Notes: generated by a model from the sequence alone, not told the origin. 64,000 bases of DNA from Phytophthora sp. 'mugwort' (GCA_033558025.1 JAUCEF010000001.1:3844001-3908000); one strand, 5' to 3'; numbered from the stretch's first letter, positions 44,576 through 56,406 are shown. Made by a program: numbers and translations.

Positions 44576-45657
44576 GTGCTGCGAACGGATAATGCGAGAC
44601 GCTCACTTCAAAAGATGCGAAGGACCAGAAAGCTGCCGCCCGCGAAGAAGCGACCACCTGCCAAGAAGAAGCCCTGGTTTACGGACCGCGAACGGCGGAG
44701 AATTGAAGGTCTGCACTTAGCGGAAGTGAGCGTCCGAGACATAGCGCGCATGACGGCGCGCTGCTGACACACCGTCAGCCCTGTCATTTTTCCCGCCCCC
44801 TCCCACGACATCCAAGCGACCCGGCCCTTCCCCAGCCCTCGCCGATCAAGAGACCAAGAGGCTCGTGCGTACGGCACGGCCGCCAAGGGGGAGCTGACAG
44901 CCGATAGGCTCAAAGCCGAGCTGCAGATCTCCGTCTCGGTGCGCACCATCCAGCGCACCCTGGCGAGGGTGGACTGGCTGGTGTACACCAAGATGGAGAA
45001 CACGTTGCCCCTCTTGTCCGAAGACATGAAGGTGCGCAAAGCGTGGGCAGGCGATATGCTGGTGAGGAAGGACGCTGGGTCCGTCTAGGAATCTATCATA
45101 TTCTCGGATGAGAAAAAGTGGAATCTTGACGACTCGACGGCTTTCAGTACTACTGGCGAGACTTGCGAAAGCCGCCCCGATAGACCAAACGAAGGCAAGC
45201 AGGTGGCGGGTCCGTCATGATATAAGCGGCTTTCAGTTCACGCGGTAAGTCACCGCTTGTGGTGCTTACGGGAGGCAGAACTCGGACGACTACGTATACG
45301 GTCTCCGAGAATCTCCTCCCCTTTACTCACCTGAACAACGGGGTAGATTTATCTACCAGCAGGACAACGCTAGCGTTCATACCTCAAAGCGCACTAAGGA
45401 ATTCTTCGCGGAGCAGGAACTCAAGGTGCTCGACTGGCCGTCCAAGTCTCCGGATCTAAACCCTATCTAGAACTTGTGGTCTATAATGACTAGGCAGGTT
45501 TACCCTGATGGAAAACAGTACGATAGCGTGCCTCAGTTGAAGGCAGCTTGAGGCATGGGAGTCTATCCCCATTGCCTTGTTAGTCTCACTTACGGAGTCA
45601 ATGCCTCGTAGATGCGTTGAAGTGCTTGATAAGAAAGGCAAAAAGACACACTACTGA
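44576..45657 (+). pseudogene. Tc1/mariner-like transposase remnant
   Basis: It starts MLRTDNARRSLQKMRRTRKL with a helix-turn-helix region that stops after IARMTARC. It then continues in other frames: KAELQISVSVRTIQRTLARV (second HTH), IIFSDEKKWNLD with the first catalytic Asp, QQDNASVHTSKRTKEFF-like sequence with the second Asp near 45365, and LDWPSKSPDLNPI directly followed by TAG at 45468-45470, where the catalytic Glu/Asp is expected. The end KKGKKTHY is normal. The copy is inactive. Confidence 0.82.
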
Positions 45658-45664
45658 TTATACC

Positions 45665-45903
45665 ATCATTCTTTTATACTTGGGTTTTGTATGGATGCTC
45701 TTGGCTGATCTAATTTGTCGCAATGGCAAAAGCATCACGTTGTACGCTAGCCACCCCAACGACTGCGAAATCGCGCGCGTTAATACAAGCTCCTTCCTGT
45801 TCCTAATCAGGGCTCTAGAATACTAAACAGCGTTCGCAAACTCGTAAAATCGAGTGAGTTACGCTGCTTAACGTGGGTGGCTGATCGAATTTGTCGTCGA
45901 GTG
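45665..45903 (-). repeat. Right terminal inverted repeat of Tc1-like element
   Basis: Reverse complement of the left repeat; it ends TTGTCGTCGAGTG before the TA duplication. Confidence 0.85.
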
Positions 45904-46198
45904 TATCACCCGACGCGGACCCGATCCACCCGAACGACCCGACTGGAAGAAAGCCGGACTGATGTAATCAGTTGATGGCTGCTCATAGCATACGAGGCGC
46001 CTGGGTATCGCTGGATGAATCTATTCGGGTACAGGAGCCGCAGTCATGTCAGTCCGGAAGAGTCGGCGGCCGCGGACTTAGAGCACAGATCGATTTCAGG
46101 AGACACATACAAGTACGAGTACGCTGTACAACGCAGCATCTAGATCGAGACGAGAACATTTACTAACTGACACTTTGCCATAAGAACGAGTTGAACAC

Positions 46199-48623
46199 TC
46201 AAACGAGAACACAGACTGCGTAGACGCATGTATTTGAGGCAGAGTCGGAGATACCGATATTGTAGAAGCATGAGCGTTTTCTATCTATTCGGCCAAGTGA
46301 AGATGCTCCAGTAAAGTGCTCAAACGCCAGCAACACGTACATAGCGCAATTATAACTGCCCAGCAGTATTCCCAGGTCGGCGGCGAAGGATCTAATTCGC
46401 ACGCGCTCAGGGGTCTCTTACGCCAAGAGAGGTACGACAACCTCCGCTACCGACCGAACGCTTGCCAGATAACTTGACTGCATCGAATCGTAGAGGTACA
46501 TTGTTTTGGCCTTCATATCAATCATAATACCACACCAATGCTTGTTGTTGCAGTTGATGAATATCACAATGCGCTTGTTCGAGATGTTCTTGAAGGTGTT
46601 GCCAATGATTTCCATGTCGATACTAAATTTCTCACCAGCCACTGCTCCAAAACGTGAGGGGTTCACAGCCAACACGGATACATTACCTGCAAACAGCTTC
46701 GACATGACCATTTCCATTGTTGTATCGCTGAGAGTCCCACGAGCAGCTAGATCAAGAATTTCTATCTACAGAAGCACAATAGTATTTTAGAGTTAGATAC
46801 AGTAAGCCAACGAATACATATAAACCCAGCATTAGCTTTTCGAAAAAACGTGGTATGTTCTTCACTTTTTCGAGTAATAGGTCGTCCTCCACTGCACGAA
46901 ACGAGGGATCAATTTGTATTAAAAAGTCGGCTGCTCTTGCCCATTCGATAGCTTTATCCATACGCTTGATATTGTCCATAGCGCAGTGATAACGTCGCAT
47001 TACTCGTAGAGTGTTTGTCCCAACAACCCCGACTGTAGGTACTTCCACCGCAACTTCTGGTTCGGACAGCCCCCGAATTTTTCGCTGGTGGGCCGTTTCT
47101 TTAACAGATCATTTTCTTAGGATATCACGCGGGAATATGCGCGAAATTTCAATCATTTTCAGCATTGGTCTATTCACTGGTAACTTCGTATCGATGCGCC
47201 TTGTACTCTCTCTCGCTTTTCGCGTTTTTGCCATGGATTGAAGTCTTACTGTGCGTTCGCGATCTCCTTCCGTAGGTAACATGGAATTGGCACAGTAAAA
47301 TCGCGGCGGCTGGAAATGCCGACCTCAAAACTGAGATCTCAGTGAAGTCTTTGTCCACATGATGCACCTTAATCTTGCACACGCTGGATTATTTTTCTTG
47401 AACTGCTCGATGACCATGAACAAAATCTCTTTTCTCTCGTTTTCTAGCAAGGCATGCTGAATGTACTGCCCTTTGCCAAAAATGTCGTGCACCATGAACG
47501 AGAACACTTTGTATTTGGCAGAATTAGTTCCATGAGTGGCATCGATCAGCAGGACGTCTGGAAACCTGTCGTACGGAAATCTCAGCTGTTTGCTCTGTAG
47601 AGTAATGCATGTTGCTATTTTTTACAGCAAAACAGTAGTTAGATAGTATTAACCTCGTAGAAAACAGATAAACACATACCTTGCCATTCAGCATGTCTAC
47701 AAATATTCCTCCGATGTTTCCTGGCTCACCGCAAAATTCCTTCATCCACACCTTTAAACGCGGTGCGCTGGTTGAATCGCCTGCCGCCTTTGCGTTCAAG
47801 TCACGCACTAAATTATGCACGTCGTGAATGTTGGGAGTGTAAGCAGAATGATCCAAGATGAACTGAAGAATATTTTCTTATTCGCCCCTGCTTTTCGGAG
47901 CACATCCACGGCTTCTAGCACGTCTTCTTTGAGGGCCACTCGATTGGAGGGGTATTGACGGCATGTCCTTCGGCTCAGAATATGATTATGCTCCAGAGAC
48001 TGCCTCAACGCATAGAGCAAACCTCGCATTCGCCCGCTTGTCGACTAATTTGACGCACACATTAATCTGTACGCGCAAACAAACCACATCGTGTTACTCA
48101 CCCGAACAAGCCCGACCAGACACCGAACACCCCGACCGTGCCCGACCGAGCCCGACCAGGACAGAAGATGCTAAAGATACGTACGTACCTGTGCTTGACA
48201 CTCGATTGACCGAGATTCTTGACGCGCACGTTTCCCTTTTCCGCGAGGCCTGTACTTACCACCATGTGTACAGATGAATGTCGCCGCGTACCGATCCCAG
48301 TCTGCAGGAATCTTGGGAGCGGAAGACTTGTTACGCTCGATTGCAGTATTCCTTCTTGCAGTAGTGGTGTTCGTCCGATTCCTAAACATCTGGATCCATA
48401 GGTTAGTCAATTAGGCACGAAAAGACCGAAACAACGATTAGGCTCGCCTTACCTGGCATGTCTCTTCCTGATAAGCAGCAAGATAGTTGTTGAAGGCCGC
48501 CCAGGAAGCAAACTCCAGCTGCTCTATAGGGGGGGGCGACTGTACATCCACGGAGAGGGTCGTCGTGGATAGAACTGTCCGATTGGTCTGTCGAGCCGGA
48601 CGTGGTAAGGAGCCCAAAGTCAC
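46199..48623 (-). pseudogene. MULE transposase with FAR1-type zinc finger and C48 (Ulp1-like) protease domain
   Basis: Domains follow in order on the minus strand across introns and broken frames. The N-terminal FAR1-like DNA-binding domain is split by an intron before RNRTNTTTARRNTA and again by one with a GTACGT donor after CQAQ (about 48190 down to 48080), rejoining at INVCVKLVDKRANARFAL. HNHILSRRTCRQYPSNR follows. The MULE catalytic core has LLIDATHGTN (first Asp), VFSFMVHDIFGKGQYI, and VDKDFTEISVLRSAFPAA followed by CQFHV. Last comes the cysteine protease: NKHWCGIMID (His), YLYDSM (Asp) and SYNCAMYVLLAFEHF (Cys, near 46330). Stops and frame changes (for example after VVVPLLA) show decay. 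Transposases with captured Ulp1 proteases are known from plants. Confidence 0.75.
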
Positions 48624-49431
48624 TGGCCTCGCTAGCGCTATACGCTCTTCATCTGCCTCTCGTCGCTCGTTGGGTCGAGGTGGGGGGAGACGCTTCGCCG
48701 TACGGGACAGAGGAAGAAGCCGTCGTACCTGCCCAATATTGCGCCCGTCGTTTGATAGGGAGAGAAAAGGGGGATTGGGCGGAAAAGGATAGGATGGCTG
48801 TGGGCTAGGTATAGAGGTATACTCCGTTCGGATGGAAGTTTTGACAACACGACAAAGCTGGACGCCAAATCATGGGTTGCATCATAGAACGTTCGGAGAT
48901 TGTTCTGGGGGCTCCATTCGGGGACTCTAACCATTCTCTAAATTAATTGCCATTAGCGTGTTACTAACATCAAGTGGCGACGCCGGTCGAGCTCAGGGAG
49001 AAGCTTTTCACCTTTCATTATCAATTTCGAGTCGTGCTGATGAAACCATACTTCATGGTGGAAAATAAGCTGTCTGTATTTCAAGCACTGGAGGCTTCGA
49101 GCGTCCGTTTACGAAGAAGCATAAGCTCGACCTGAAGACATCGTGCACATGCAGCAGGTGATCAAGGAGTACAGTACAACATTTAGTACTCGAACGTTTA
49201 CAACATGAATGAGACTGCTGTGTTCCTTTATCACAATCGCAACACGAGAATCGAATTACGTGGGGCCAAGGATTTGTCAACGTAAAGTCGTTCGTCTTCG
49301 CAACGGTGTCAAGATTCACTTCCCCATCCATTTAATAGTGCCTTACCTGTAATAGTGCCCCATGCAGCTAACGTAGTGCCCCACGGGGCAGTATCACAGG
49401 GTTTACAGTACCATATTGGACGTTGTGTATA
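48624..49431. other. Intergenic/transposon-flank sequence without supported gene
   Basis: Short frames only between the MULE N-terminus and the second copy of the TA-flanked element. Bases 49340-49400 contain three AGTGCC(C)-type repeats. Confidence 0.4.
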
Positions 49432-50096
49432 ACGGATTATACCAAATAATGCACCCTATCGCATTACAGTACCCTCCTTGACTTCTAGAACGTCTTTTCT
49501 CATTATACCGTTCCAATTATAATACCGTTTCAATATTAAACTCATAGCAATATCGGTAATCACATCTGGATCAGGGGGCCAGGCGCGGCGTGCCTACTCG
49601 AACACTGCGGTACTTTAAGGGAGAGTTGAGGTTGAGGGTTCAGCGGTGATTACCGCGACTGGCACATTTCGAAGCACGACGTCTACGGCAATCTTTTCCA
49701 AACTAAGTGTGTTAGTCAAGAGGAGGGTATGGAAGAAGGGCTGGGAGATATTGCCGAAGCCAATGAGGACATTTTAGATGAGATATTTGATTAACTTGTT
49801 GTTTAATAAGCTAACGAAATCTTTTTTTTCGGGCGGCAGTTATCAACTTTGATTTTAAAGTTTTGATGTAAAACGATTTTTTTTGGTGGTTTCAGTTTCC
49901 CGCCTGTGTGATCTCTGCGGGGCTTGTACACGACCTCTGCTGATTGGCCGACCGCATGCTACACCACTCCACCAATGCCGTCGTTATCATTTAAATTTAA
50001 CCTTTTCGTATAAAACCTTGCCGAATAGTGTACCTTCGTAGAAATTTGAGGAGTATAAGTATTATATAATACCGCATACTATTTGGTAGAATTCGT
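49432..50096 (+). mobile_element. Short DNA transposon with TA target duplication, copy 2 (inverted relative to copy 1)
   Basis: Ends ACGGATTATACCAAATA and the complement of ACGAATTCTACCAAATA lie between TA duplications (49430-49431, 50097-50098). It aligns along its length with the reverse complement of 5446-6230, for example TGTGATTACCG near 49555 and the block around GGCATTGG(C/T)GGAGTGGTGTAGCAT. The coding remnant on the plus strand ends MEEGLGDIAEANEDILDEIF before a stop at 49792-49794. It lacks about 120 bp found in copy 1, including part of the N-terminal coding fragment. Confidence 0.78.
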
Positions 50097-50506
50097 TAGT
50101 TGTTCGAAGATTAGCAAGTAATGCGAGGGACGCCGAAAACTCCTCAACCGAGCTCACACTAATGGGGGTTCGCTGTGTTTTTCAGCAACTGAAAAAGTTT
50201 GAGGGTAGCCGCCCAGTCTTTCCCAATGGACGCCTACCAAAAATAGAGAAATCACCCAACATAGATGCAGCAGATATGACAGGGCATAACGAAAAATTAA
50301 TCTCGTGAAACGAAAAAATCGTCTCGATAAACACCCTACCCCTAGATTTATTTCGTGTATCCATCTTAAAAGTTAATGTTAAAATTTGTATTGAATATGT
50401 GGATCATCACTCTGGATGTCATATCCGCCACACTGACGGCATATATCATCGTGGTGCGCCCGCGGCTTCAACTTGTCACTTTCCAAAATCACCTTGAAGG
50501 ACACAA
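50097..50506. other. No supported gene
   Basis: AT-rich spacer between the TA-flanked element and the SET-domain remnant. Only short frames. Confidence 0.4.
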
Positions 50507-51870
50507 GTGGTCAATAAAGTGGCGGGTCTCGCAGTACGGCAACTACTTCTACGACAGGTAGCGTTGAGGGGTCGTATCCCTTCTAATAGGTTGTCGTTAC
50601 GATCAGCAGACATGGTCCGCCTTGTTCACTCTGCCCTGCATTGGGGTGTACGTTGCATCCACGATACTTCGAACGAGGAGGAGAACCTGTGGCCGAACGT
50701 GCCGCACGATACGACCCACGTGCGGACGGGGATCGCTAAATCAGCCCCAGCCGACAGTGACAGCTCTACGGGGACCAAGCCACCTCCATGTTTGTCTCCG
50801 CAGCGCAGCTTTCGCGTGGCACTTTCCGATCCACCGCCGACCAGCCCGCCGACAGGTAGCTCCGCGTCGACGACGCAACCAGCGCGAAATCCGTTGAGCC
50901 CCACGACATCGTCGCCTCTCCTGCTGGATGGGCCGCCCTCACCTCCTGCTCGTCCCCAAGCGTCATCACCACCTGCAAGGCCTCGGGCGCCATCATCACC
51001 TCACTCACGACCGCTTCGCGAGCATCGTCACTCGCGGAGAGTTCTCGAGCTGCCGCTGAGCCGTATGCCCGATGCCGTGATGAACGCCACCAAGACGCGT
51101 CGACGACAACGAACCCAACTGCGTCAATCAAGACAACTCGAACAGCGGCACATCTAGCCCACAACGTGGAGTTTCGCAACTAATCTATCGTCCACGAGAT
51201 CGATTTCTCCCCGCCCGGTGGCCTTTTAACGTGGCTCACCTTCACGCGCAGTACAACCCAACGGGGGTGGTGTTTCCTGTGGTTCCCCACTTCGGCTGCT
51301 GCGACTGCTCAGCGCCTTGCCGAGTGGGTACGTGCCGGAACTCTCTGATGCAGTAATACTGCAATATTAACTGTTACCCGTGGGGCGGCAACTGTGGGAA
51401 TGGCGTGACCGAGTCGAAGAAGGTCGCACTGGCAGGAAACGCGCGTACACGTGAGCTGGCGGTAGTGGCCCAGGAGGACATTGAGGCGGGCGAAGTTCTG
51501 GGTGAGTACTTGGGTGAGCTGGAGCACGTGAGTGTGGCTCCTGCAAACCGCCCTCGCAACGAAGGCTTCCGCATGGTCATGATGCAGCGATTAGCGCGAC
51601 CAACTCACCCGATTCGAATGGCTATCAACGCGCAGCATTTGGGTGGGCTCATGCGCTTTGTGAACCATTCGTGTGCACCGGTGGCGCAGTTGCTTGAGGT
51701 CACGAATGGACGTCGTTGACGGACGTGGTGGCCACGACGAGGACGTGTGCGAAGGAGAAGAGATCACCGTGGATTATGGCAGCGATCTCTGGTTCGTATG
51801 CCATTGCGAGCTCGACGTGTGCCGCCACCGGGCAATTCAGAATCAACTGATCCGTAGTCGCTCACGCTGA
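50507..51870 (+). pseudogene. SET-domain protein remnant (AWS/SET/post-SET)
   Basis: A Pro/Ser-rich basic N-terminal frame (50507-51157) is followed, after frame breaks, by HFGCCDCSAPC with C-rich AWS-like spacing. There is a TAA near 51355, then CGNGVTESKKVALAGNARTR and the SET core. EDIEAGEVLGEYLGELE and MRFVNHSCAPVAQ (with the NHSC substrate-binding signature) lie in one frame. After a stop at 51717, EGEEITVDYGSDLW and a CHCELDVCRHR post-SET lie in the next. SET enzymes methylate lysines of histones and other proteins. I recall many such copies in oomycete genomes, probably spread with transposons. This one is broken by at least one stop and two frame changes. Confidence 0.7.
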
Positions 51871-52189
51871 GGACCAGCAAGCAGGTCCAAGGCACGTTGA
51901 AGGTTAACGTAGCGTTGGCGGGAGATTTGATGCATAGGCAAGCGCGCTGTGAGCACGCAGTGTATCTTTATACATGTATCTGCAATGTTGAAGTTGCATG
52001 TACTGCTCGTCAAACTAAACCTTGTCGATGGTGCAGGCGTGTCATGTAAAGGTGGCCTTCGCGCCAAAATCAACCAATTGAGTTCATACAACTGTGTTCG
52101 ATTTTTTTTTCTACTACGCGCGCGCATTTTGGGTGGGAACTTCTCTGCAGATGGCTAAATTTCTGAAAGTACTAACTATAACCAGTGCG

Positions 52190-53320
52190 AGGTCCGTCGG
52201 CTGCTGATACTTTCGAGAAGTACCTCCCGTTTGCAAGGACGAGTGGGAGCATCTTGCAAGCGCTTACAACACCAACCGAGGCCGCGGCATCGCAGAGCGC
52301 GACTATGAGAGTCTCCGGCGGAAGTTCAAGGTGTTGTACGGTGCTGGCAAGCGAACGGGTGTCGCAGACATACCGCCACACATCAAGCAGACCAAGCTGC
52401 TCAAACAAGCCGTCAACGTGAAAGCCAGCGTCGTCGAAATGGACGATGAGGCCGACACGGACGACCAAGACGATGAAGACTTACAGCCGGACCTTTGTTT
52501 CGATGTTGAAGGCGACGGGTTCGCTGACACGCACGAAGACGCTGACTCTGCAGTCGGTAGAAGCATTAGCACCGGGTTGGGGCAAGTTTGCTGCCCGGAA
52601 GCTTTGGTGATGCCGGCTGATGAGACCATGCCGGCCACTCCTGGAACCGCAAGCACCGGCGAGTTCGCGGCCTTACTCGAGTTCGCCGCTATCCAGGACG
52701 GGTTAAAGGCTCTTGCCAACACGCTCCATCCGCCTCCACTTGCTGGTCTAGCGGCGCAGCACAAGCTGCGCTCTGCAGTTACGAAGACGGCGTGTAAGGT
52801 GCCGAGTGTTGCGAATGCGGGACCGGCTGCAACGATTGTGTCGTCCAGTGACGTGCTTACGACCTCAGGACGTGGACAACAGAAGAAGGCCGCGGAGCGC
52901 TATGAAATCGCGTCAAACCGTCTTGGAAGTGGTAACCTAACCGAGTCCCAGGGCAAGCGTGTTCACGGAGAGGACCCGGAGCTTGTCGAGGCAAGTTTTG
53001 CCAAGCCGAAACGCGTGAAAGTTGCTAAGGCAACCATGGAGCTAATGCAGCGCCTGAGCAACCTGGAGAGCACCACTAGCAACACGGGTGGCAACATATT
53101 CGAGATGATGCTCATGATGTGCGAGGAGAACAAGCGCAGGGCGGACGCGCGGCGTACCGATGCAGAACAGCGCCGTCGCGACGAAATCTCGGCTCGTGAG
53201 GCCAGTTATCACGCGGACAATTGGAAGTTGAAGAAAGGCGCCGACAGGAGGAATTGGAGATGGAGGAGCGTGCGCGTCGAGACAAAGAGAAGGCTCGCGC
53301 ACGCATCGGGGAGTTGATGC
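52190..53320 (+). pseudogene. Myb/SANT-like DNA-binding protein of a Harbinger-type element (DUF6818-like)
   Basis: The N-terminal trihelix lies in one frame (KDEWEHLASAYNTN, DYESLRRKFK) up to about 52330. It then joins the long frame beginning LYGAGKRTGVADIPPHIKQT. Next come an acidic stretch (DDEADTDDQDDEDLQPD), a long variable middle and a coiled coil ending REASYHADNWKLKK. A break near 53250 separates the last basic coil (RARRDKEKARARIGELM). Such proteins accompany the DDE transposase of PIF/Harbinger elements and are needed for its DNA binding in plants. The convergent transposase remnant at 53625-54961 fits this pairing. Confidence 0.62.
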
Positions 53321-53624
53321 TTTCACCAGCGCCTTGATGAAGAAAGGGTGAGCAGAACGGAGACGAGTCGCCTCCAGCTTAGTGTCGAGAGCAGAGAAGA
53401 ACGTAAGCACGTCGTAGGAGGGAGAGAGTTCATATTGTAGAGTTTCACCTTCACAGCAACCCTCAGTATCAGCAGCTACACGACAACAAGGATCATTTTC
53501 ATTCGACAAATGTATTGTATTAGCCTGTCAACCCTAACATCCAATTTACTGCGTGGTCGCGATGAAAACCAAAGCTCCATGGTATTGCAACTTTCTCACA
53601 CGAAAACGAGTCGAAAGCACGTCC

Positions 53625-54961
53625 TAAAGCGGCAATTCCATCGAGCCCTCCAAGACGGTGCGGATTTCAGAGATCCCCATAGTGCGCACACGATAGTTAG
53701 CCATACGAAAAAGGTTATTGAGACGCATACCTCGTAGTTTGGGGTCGTACAGAAGCGGTAAGTTTAGGCGGCTGTATACCTTTTGAATACTCCCCATCCC
53801 CATTTAGCAGCTTGCCTCACGAAAGTGATGGCATTGTGGAGCGTGCGCGCCGAGCTGCGCAGGGATGATAGGATTCCCTCCACGTCTCCATTTTTTTAAT
53901 GGGGTCAAAATCCTGCCCGTCATGGACGTCGAGCATGGGAACGCAGAATCGGACACCACGTTCATGAGCTGGTCTGGGCAGTATCTCGGATCCGTTAGCT
54001 TGTTGCGGAACTCCAGCGACGTATCTGAATCGTTCCAAGAGCCAGGGCAATTGTGCCTGCACCAGATAATGCAGTCATCTACCGGAAAACAAATGGTGCC
54101 GGTGAAGAATACTGCGTGCAGCCAGCCATTGTACATTGCATTTTGAAGGTCTACATTGGATGGTTGCTGGACCTGCGTAGTATTGATTTTACACACACAA
54201 AAGTTAAATGTTCGGACGATACCTGAAACAGCATTTCACATGTGCACTTACGCGGCAATTCTTTCCGTCGATAAAGCCGAAAGTGTGAGTGAGCAGAGGT
54301 TCACGGGAGATGACCATGCATGCTAGCTCGGCTTGACGAGACGGCGATGGCCACGAGATGCGCGCCGGGGTCTAGCCGTCTAGTGCTTCAGCGAGAGCTT
54401 TTTCAGCTTTCGTAGGGTCTGGACAATGTGCTTGGGGGAACACCAAACATTAGGCACAGTGAAGTTGCTCCATGGAGCTCACGTAGAAGCAGAGAATGAG
54501 TCCCAGGCTTGGTGCTAGTAGCGTAGCTTTGGGGGGCGGACTCTGAAGTTAACTTCGGGGATGTCGTAGTAGCGAGATAATCTTTACAGAAGTTGACGAG
54601 ACGCCGCCCTGCATACACCAATTTATCGTTAAATAACCTAAAAGTAAATACATGCAGCTAGCTACATACGTGATCAAGCTTGCTGCGTTCAAGAAGTTGT
54701 TGTCGGAACCGTGCGTGTACAACGACATCCAGGCGGCCTAGCACAGCATGGCGCGCTGAGGCGCCACGAGGTCAAGTAGTGGCGCGTGCGCATGGCGATG
54801 CGCCATTCTTCCTCCAGTACCGTATGGTAAACCTCGTGGCGAGCATCGCGCATGCGCTTGTTGTGCGTCTCGAACGCCTCGCACATGAGTAGCAGCATAT
54901 CGTCATCCTCTCCCCAATCTTGCGCGCGGGGGCCTCGTCGAAGGGAAATGGAGAACTTCAA
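53625..54961 (-). pseudogene. PIF/Harbinger-type (DDE_Tnp_4) transposase remnant
   Basis: The minus strand has an N-terminal helical segment (DMLLLMCEAFETHNKRMRDA, 54961-54700) and a HTH region HGATSLCLMFGVPPSTLSR near 54450. The catalytic core follows: VQQPSNVDLQNAMYNGWLHA, CIIWCRHNCPGSWNDSD and LMNVVSDSAFP (53804-54196). The C-terminus, in another frame, contains ITFVRQAAKWG and ends near 53625. The core PGSWNDS and D.AF signatures are those of Harbinger nucleases. Frame breaks and a stop near 54400 make it defunct. Confidence 0.7.
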
Positions 54962-55488
54962 GCAGGGTCGTGAACTTCAAGCCGAATCTGGAAGGATTCA
55001 GCAGTAGTGTGTTATACACCAAGTGCCTTACATCTGCAAAATTAGACCAATAGTCCATGGAAATGGGACAATCTCAACGGACCAAAAAATTGTTGTTATG
55101 GCGTTTGTGATGGATGAAAGTTAGGATACGTCGGCATACTGGACGATAAGCCTCGTCTTATCTGCTGCATCTAAGTCGGGTGATTTCTCTGTTTGTCGTT
55201 GGCGTCCAATGTAGGAATTTCATGACAGAGCACGAGCATATTGCAGTGATAATCTTTGCGAATATTAATTCGTCGCGAACCAGTTCTTAACCTCGAAATC
55301 TCTTTACATCGCTGTTTCTCTCCTGTAGTCTCAGCGGTAGACACCACGAAATCTCGCAAGTACGATGACAACAGCGCCAGCATATTCACGCCAGAGTGAT
55401 GATCATCTTCATCTTCCGTTGAATGGTGTGCATCACATCATCTTATTAATGCCATGTCACTAAATTCCAGTTGCAAATTCCTGCTATT
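54962..55488. other. Intergenic region upstream of CDK7-like gene
   Basis: No supported gene. It should hold the promoter of the kinase at 55489; an ATTCCAG at 55464-55470 could be a splice acceptor in the 5' UTR. Confidence 0.4.
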
Positions 55489-56406
55489 ATGGAGCGCTAC
55501 GATCGCGGCGATGTCTTGGGCGAGGGTACATTCGGTATCGTGTACGCCGCCGTACAGAAGAGTACGGGTCGCCGTGTGGCTATCAAGCAGTTCAAGCGTG
55601 GAAAGTTCAAGGACGGCGTGGACTTTACAGCTCTGCGCGAGGTGAAGCTGCAGGCAGAGCTCAAGCACGTGAACGTAGTGGAGCTGCTCGATGTGTTCGT
55701 GTCCAACGACACTATGAACGTCGTATACGAGCTTCTGCCCAGCAACTTGGACGACGTCATCAAGGACAAGGCGGTGGTGCTCACTGCTGCCGATATTAAG
55801 ACGTACATGCAGATGCTGCTCAAGGGCCTCGCTTACTGCCACGAGCATTACGTGCTGCACCGCGATCTCAAGCCCGAAAACTTGCTTATCGGGCCCGACG
55901 GCCACGTCAAGATCGGAGATTTCGGTCTCGGCCGGGTCTACGGTAGCCCCAACCGCAATATGACGTCCATGGTCTGCACCATTTGGTACCGTCCGCCAGA
56001 GCTGCTCTTTGGCGCTAGAGAGTACAGCGGATCCGTGGACATGTGGGGCGCGGGCTGCATCTTGGCAGAACTCATGCTGCGTACGCCGTATCTTACGGGG
56101 TTGAACGAGCTGGACCAGCTCGGGAAGATTTTCCATGCACTCGGAACGCCGACGGACGAGGAGTGGCCCGGTGTGAGCTCTTTGGCCAACTTTGTCGAGT
56201 TCACACCCAGCACAGCGCCTCCGCTTGCATCGATCTTCTCGGCGGCATCGGAAGATGCATTGGATCTACTGGCCAAGATGTTGAAATATAACCCAGCTGA
56301 GCGGATCAGTGCGGCGGAGGCGTTGAAACACCCGTACTTTAGCAACTCTCCAGCACCTACGCCGGTTGAGAAGCTGCCATCTACATCTGCTCAGCCGCAA
56401 GCATGA
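55489..56406 (+). CDS. CDK7: CDK7-like cyclin-dependent kinase (CAK/TFIIH kinase)
   Basis: The 305-residue product starts at MERYDRGDVLGEGTFG; an in-frame TTG upstream is not needed. It has the glycine loop GEGTFGIVY (11-19), Lys33, FTALREVKL as the cyclin-binding helix (replacing PSTAIRE; the NFTALREIK type is typical of CDK7), HRDLKPENLL (Asp126) and DFGLGRVYGSPNR (144-156). YGSPNR and the end YFSNSPAPTPVEKLP match CDK7 closely, where the family has FSNRPGPTP. CDK7 with cyclin H and MAT1 phosphorylates other CDKs and the RNA polymerase II tail. The activation segment ends IWYRPPE rather than RWYRAPE, an uncommon change next to the substrate pocket. Confidence 0.88.
   Translation: MERYDRGDVLGEGTFGIVYAAVQKSTGRRVAIKQFKRGKFKDGVDFTALREVKLQAELKHVNVVELLDVFVSNDTMNVVYELLPSNLDDVIKDKAVVLTAADIKTYMQMLLKGLAYCHEHYVLHRDLKPENLLIGPDGHVKIGDFGLGRVYGSPNRNMTSMVCTIWYRPPELLFGAREYSGSVDMWGAGCILAELMLRTPYLTGLNELDQLGKIFHALGTPTDEEWPGVSSLANFVEFTPSTAPPLASIFSAASEDALDLLAKMLKYNPAERISAAEALKHPYFSNSPAPTPVEKLPSTSAQPQA

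Larger units (their letters stand above)
44306..45903 (+). mobile_element. Tc1/mariner-like element with about 240-bp terminal inverted repeats
   Basis: The element is 1598 bp and is flanked by TA on both sides (44304-44305 and 45904-45905). Its ends CACTCGACGACA are inverted repeats that extend for about 240 bp each, unusually long for mariner but known in some oomycete copies. The transposase lies between them and is broken. The two repeats still align over their whole length with scattered differences, so the insertion is moderately old. Confidence 0.85.

Noticed and set aside
52303..52764. 153-codon minus-strand ORF opposite the Myb-like gene
   Set aside because: Ser-rich antisense shadow without motifs.
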